Source: Flexamia atlantica (Eukaryota > Arthropoda > Insecta > Hemiptera > Cicadellidae). From it: a stretch of DNA of 64,000 nucleotides. Of this stretch, positions 59,664-64,000 are shown one piece after another. Positions within the stretch are counted from its first letter, which is position 1. Every line of letters starts with the position of its first letter. Both the position numbers and the translations under genes were made by a program. Where the stretch lies: contig JAQJVK010000020.1 of NCBI GenBank assembly GCA_035578135.1, positions 2,790,001-2,854,000 on the forward strand, in the 5' to 3' direction. Under the pieces are notes generated by a model. That model saw nothing but the letters and a program-made list of their open reading frames with translations, did not search any database and had not been told where the DNA came from.

Positions 59664-59970
59664 ATAAGGTGGGGGTGCACATGCAAAAGTTATGCCATTT
59701 TGATGAGGGATCCTGAGGGGTTTCAAAAATGGGTTTGTGAACCCTCAATCTGGGGGCTTTCTCCAAGGTGGAAGAAGTTGAATGTGACATTTTTGCCTCC
59801 ATAAGAATAACATGGAGATGAGGTATGTAGGTTTGTTGCAACAGGTATGAACAAATTGGGTGATTTTAAGTCAATATCAAACAAACCTCTACTAGTAGAA
59901 GCCATATGTCAAGTTTTATCGTTATGTAAAAATTAAGGATGATATAGACTTTGTTTTCTCCCCATTTTTA
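59664..59970 (-). mobile_element. Partial copy of the 683-1514 element family
   Basis: Reverse complement of the right half of the 683-1514 element, from GTCATAAGGTG through CAATCTGGGGGCTTTCTCCA to TTTTCTCCCCAT. The outermost 28 bases of the terminal repeat are missing. Confidence 0.7.
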
Positions 59971-62900
59971 GTGTAGTAGAAGAGGAATATACTGCAATAA
60001 AATTCATTATAATTAAGCGTTCACTAATATAAAATCCCAACTAAAAATGAATATTGAATGGGGCTTAATAAAGTCGAATAAAAGATCAAATGTGTAAAGA
60101 AAATCGAAAACTGAGCTATGAAGATGTTAATTACTTTAATGTCAGGAGAATATTCTGACTAGCATAAAGGCGACACGTGTAGGATCGAATGAAATTTATT
60201 AATTTCCTTCGAAGGAAAGTTATTTTAATTTCCTCTGATGTCGGGTAGAGACATCAGATTTAACGAGAATATCTCGTATAGTAATCTACTAAATCATTAC
60301 CTTTTACGTTACTCCCAAAATAAAATTAATTGGAAATAAAATATTAGTATTTTACTAACGATTCGTCTCTTCTTTTTTTAATTTGAAACTGTAGATAAAA
60401 CATCTCTCAGATATTTATTTGTACTACGTCGTTTTTATGGTTCAATATAACTTAAAAAAAAACTTAGTTTTCTCATCAGTAAAGGAATGACTTATGTTAT
60501 TAAGTAGAACTTTGGCGGATCCAGAAAGTTAAAAGTAACTTGTTTGTTTCTTGGCAACAAAGATTGTCTCAGCATAATAAAGTGTTTAACTTTATAGGGT
60601 TTTCCTGATCGCTTCCGCTAGTCTGTTTACAAACACATACGTTTATCTGCGGTAGGATCTCAAATTATTTCATCAACTGTACATTCATTATAGCTGTAAA
60701 AAATCCCCCTTTAACAAATTATTAAAACTAATCCAGCTGTATAGAAGAGAATATCGATACTATAAGTCAAGAAATATTACCTGACAGAAGATTTCTTTAT
60801 GTTCACAGAAAAGATTAATAATATAATATTAATAAAATATAATACAGTGTAATGTTATGCTAAAGTAAAGGTCTTATATTTTCTTAAAATATTTTTCTCG
60901 GAAAGATCGATCGTTAGACTACGACCTATGATATTTAAGGGTAAAATATAAACAAAAAGTACAAAAGGTTAAATTGTACACGTACATTACATCACATTCA
61001 TGTAATGAAACAATTACTCATATTTTCTGAGGAAATAACTTCATACAGTATCATCCGCAAAACTAAACCCGCAGATCATCTTACATGTGAACAACTCCGT
61101 TAATGCACTTTTATACCTAAACTGATATTTTTGGCCTTGAGTTTAGATAGAACCTAAAGCCAGAAAAATCCGGAACCAAAACGATGTGAATTGGTAATGG
61201 TTAATATTTTTACTAAGATCAATATTTAATATTTTTACTAAGATTTGGTTGTTTTTTTGACTAAGTTGCAAATATATTCTCTGCTCCACTCTAAATAATT
61301 TGATATAGTTTCCAGCGCTAATCGTACATGGATGATTCGACGTAGTGAACACAGCATATGGCCTATACCACAGTACAATATGGTGTAATGCTATTGTCCT
61401 GGTAATTTACGTCTTTGTGGTTCGTCCTCCCATTTTGGCTGTATTCAACTACATAGTGTTAAATTTAGAAGCAAATATCAGTCAATGCACAATTACAAAG
61501 CATTTAAATTTGTAAAGTGAGACTTGGATACAAATCTTAAGACTGTTCGATTTTATGTGTGTGGTAGATTTAACATTTATGGTTACAAAAATCAGATCAA
61601 AAAATATATTAAAAATGAGGATTTATGGTCTTGTTTTTATTTTTCAACCTCAAATAAAAAAAACCTATTTTATTCAACCTACCTATTTTATTCAAAAAAA
61701 CCTATTTTATTCAACCTCAAATATAAAAACCTCAATAACTTCAACCGGGGTCAGTTCCCACCCTCACAAAGTTTTAAGTTTTTTTATTAGGATTGCTGGA
61801 AACAAAATGATTTGTAAGTTAGTGTCACAAAATGCGATAAAAATGTTTTAAAATGCTTAAAAAATATTTAAAATACTAAGTTATTTAATATAATTTGTGG
61901 CAATGTTGTATTCACGGATACTAGAAAAGAGGAAATACTTCTCTAGAATACGTGGTTATATTTTTATCACCTGTTATTTTGGTTGAAAATTACTGCTCGG
62001 CTTGCTGTAAATTTTATTGTATTAGGCAATTTAATTGGAGCGCTTATTGCTTACTCGAAGGGGTCTGTTTGTATTTGAGAATTGCTCCCCGCTACTCAGA
62101 CAAAAATAAAAATTTCAGGCAAAATACCGTAATTTGCTAATGTTTGTCTCTAAATACGTTATCTAAAACAGTCTCGATTTATCCAATCCAAATTTAATCA
62201 TATTGAACTGGTCCCACTTTGGGGGCATATGATATGTTTAAATCGCATAATTTACTGTTTGAAAACTTAATTTTAACCACACTTACATTCTTTCAGCTCA
62301 AAAATATTCACTCGTTCTTGGCGTTCATATAAGCTTAAAACGTAGTAAAAATATCCATGTTATCATTAAATTCAAACAGAATATATTTTACAACCCTAAA
62401 GTGTATTTTAGTTTTTAGAACGTTATGATGAACGGGTCACAAAGGGATACTTTATTTTTACACTCACGCTTCGTTGAAAACGATGAATGAAATTTGCATA
62501 GTAATAGAATGTTCTAATGTCAGCTGAAATATGCAGATTATTCGACCGCCCCGGTTCGTGTGAAATGCTACATTTAACTTGTGACCTTTTGTAAAATTAC
62601 CCAGTTTTAACAATCCGCACTGTCTCATTTGATTCTGGAGTTAGTGAATTCCTAATATTTTAAGAACGAACTCTTCAAATTACATTTATCATATATTTTC
62701 GCAAAAGCAATTACTTATCACCACATAATTTAGTCCACCGATCTAGTAAAAATGAATTTGTAGCTTAAAAAAGAATAAATTAAGATATAATATTCTTCGT
62801 TGTTTTCCAAAACACGATCAATAAAATAATAGTAATTTACCGGTAAATCCCATTTTCATCGATGGACCTCGACATGGAAAATTACGTTGCCACGCCATAA

Positions 62901-63380
62901 ATTACGAATAATAGAAAAAGAATACGTCACCAGACATGAATGTAAATAAATAAACAGAAATAATAACATGATAAGCATGCATAACAGCATGCTAAGCAAT
63001 ATATGTTAAGCTAGTAACATGTTAAGTGTAATACATAATATCTTCATTCCTGTCATGGATGATTTGTTGGAAGAATTAAGTTTTGGATGAAGTAATAGAT
63101 TTAAAAGTGTGTAGAAGTAGTTTCCTTGGAAGCATGAGTTTTTAAAGTATTTTCTCCAAATTGGGTAAATGAATCTTAGCCAGAGATCGCCTACTGGTCA
63201 AAATTCAAGTAGAAAATATTTAGGCTTGGTTGTTACTTATCAGAGTTGTACATATAATTTGTAACTTTGTTACTTATTATGAAAACATGAACGAAATCGT
63301 TTTTTTTAGACTTCGAGATACACAGTTTCATAAAACTGAAACACTGTCGCAGATGTATCTGATTGGGAGTAGGTTAACTA
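59971..63380. other. AT-rich stretch, no gene seen
   Basis: Local features only: a duplicated 26-base AT segment (61,202-61,250, AATATTTTTACTAAGAT twice), clustered CCTATTTTATTCAA repeats (61,665-61,715), and AGCATGC motifs near 62,975-62,995. Frames of 60-100 codons at 61,524-61,851 arise from the low-complexity tract. Confidence 0.4.
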
Positions 63381-63381
63381 T

Positions 63382-64000
63382 ACAGGGTGTCTACGAAAAA
63401 CCCTTACAGACTTCGGGATATGGTTACTTACATCAGAAATAAGAAAAAAGTTCCTGTAAACATGGGTCTTAAAATGCTCGGTTATCCGTCTGTCGGTCTG
63501 TATATGTTTTTAACATGATTTTGCATAACTTTGGAAATACTAAAGATATCAACTTTAAACTTGGTACGTATATGCTGACTAATGGGACCTATTTTGGTGC
63601 GGAGTATCAAGTTTCTACTTTGTACCATTTGAAAATGGCAGCCATTTTTATATTTTAAAACTTAATATCTTAAAAACCGTAAGTTTTACAGAAATCGTTC
63701 AGGAGACAAAAAAGTTGCGTAATTTTATTTCCTACAAAACCATATAAAGACCGAACCACAAATAATGGAGTTATTGCAATTTTTCTAATAAAACAATGCG
63801 AATATTTGTTATAACTGTCATAAATAAGCATGTATTCTGTTAGAAAAATTGCAATAACTCCGTTATTTGTGGTTCGATCTTTATGATCTTTATATGGTTT
63901 CTTAGGAAATAAAATTGCGCAAATTTTTTGTCTCCTGTACAATTTTTGTAAAATATACGGTTTTTAAGATATTAATTTTTAAAATGGCTGCCATTTTGAA
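63382..64000. mobile_element. Foldback element running off the window
   Basis: AAAATGGCAGCCATTTT near 63,632-63,648 is inverted at 63,981-63,997. The match extends through AATATCTTAAAAACCGTA, ACAAAAAATTTGCGCAATTT-like, and AACCACAAATAA segments toward a centre near 63,808. The left border may be ACAGGGTGTCTACGAAAAAC at 63,382, a MITE-type end. Frames on both strands across the arms are mirror images of each other. Confidence 0.6.

Overview
This window reads as intergenic or deeply intronic DNA from an animal nuclear genome, most probably an insect. It is AT-rich on both strands and has no intact host coding sequence: the longest clean frames (up to about 190 codons) lie in repeats or retroelement debris. 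It is packed with inverted-repeat elements, minisatellites and TTAGG/CCTAA runs, the insect-type telomere motif, here interstitial. No bacterial operon, complete tRNA, rRNA or CRISPR array was seen. Species cannot be named from sequence alone.

Layout. 1-27,200: AT-rich DNA with scattered non-autonomous elements: a TA-flanked foldback element (683-1514), a TA microsatellite, two CCTAA/TTAGG blocks (9.0 kb inside a foldback element, 20.2 kb), tRNA-like SINE fragments, an old dispersed repeat present in both orientations (15.3 and 22.1 kb), a broken ankyrin-repeat pseudogene (19.4-19.7 kb, minus strand) and two 3' tails of one LINE family (11.4 and 27.2 kb).

27,340-45,580: the most structured part. 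A tRNA-Lys-type primer-binding-site sequence precedes a tandem segmental duplication, copy A about 27,443-35,130 and copy B about 35,353-45,580 (offset 7,910 bp at the left end). Both copies carry, on the minus strand, a serine-rich then acidic reading frame with shared in-frame stops, a 146-bp tandem array (6 units in A, 7 in B), and short blocks where a 3' splice acceptor abuts a 5' donor. Copy B alone holds several later insertions. The clearest is a 1,203-bp LTR element (39,535-40,737) with identical LTRs, a target-site duplication, a tRNA-Leu-type PBS and a polypurine tract, whose only coding content is two pieces of a Ty3/gypsy integrase in opposite orientations. A third, much older partial copy of the region lies near 48.1-49.8 kb.

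50,081-64,000: a TTAA-flanked foldback element (50,081-52,266) with a nearly perfect central palindrome and two inverted copies of a hammerhead-ribozyme-like motif; a possible hAT-type and a Harbinger-like MITE; a 145-bp tandem array (55.35-55.93 kb); a polypurine tract; a perfect 17-bp hairpin (58.0 kb); a 22-bp minisatellite open in all six frames (58.75-59.08 kb); and a foldback element running off the right end.

There is no gene network to describe. What works together here are cis elements of mobile DNA: LTR, PBS, polypurine tract, terminal repeats and possibly ribozymes. Identifications rest on motifs read by eye; similarity levels are visual estimates.
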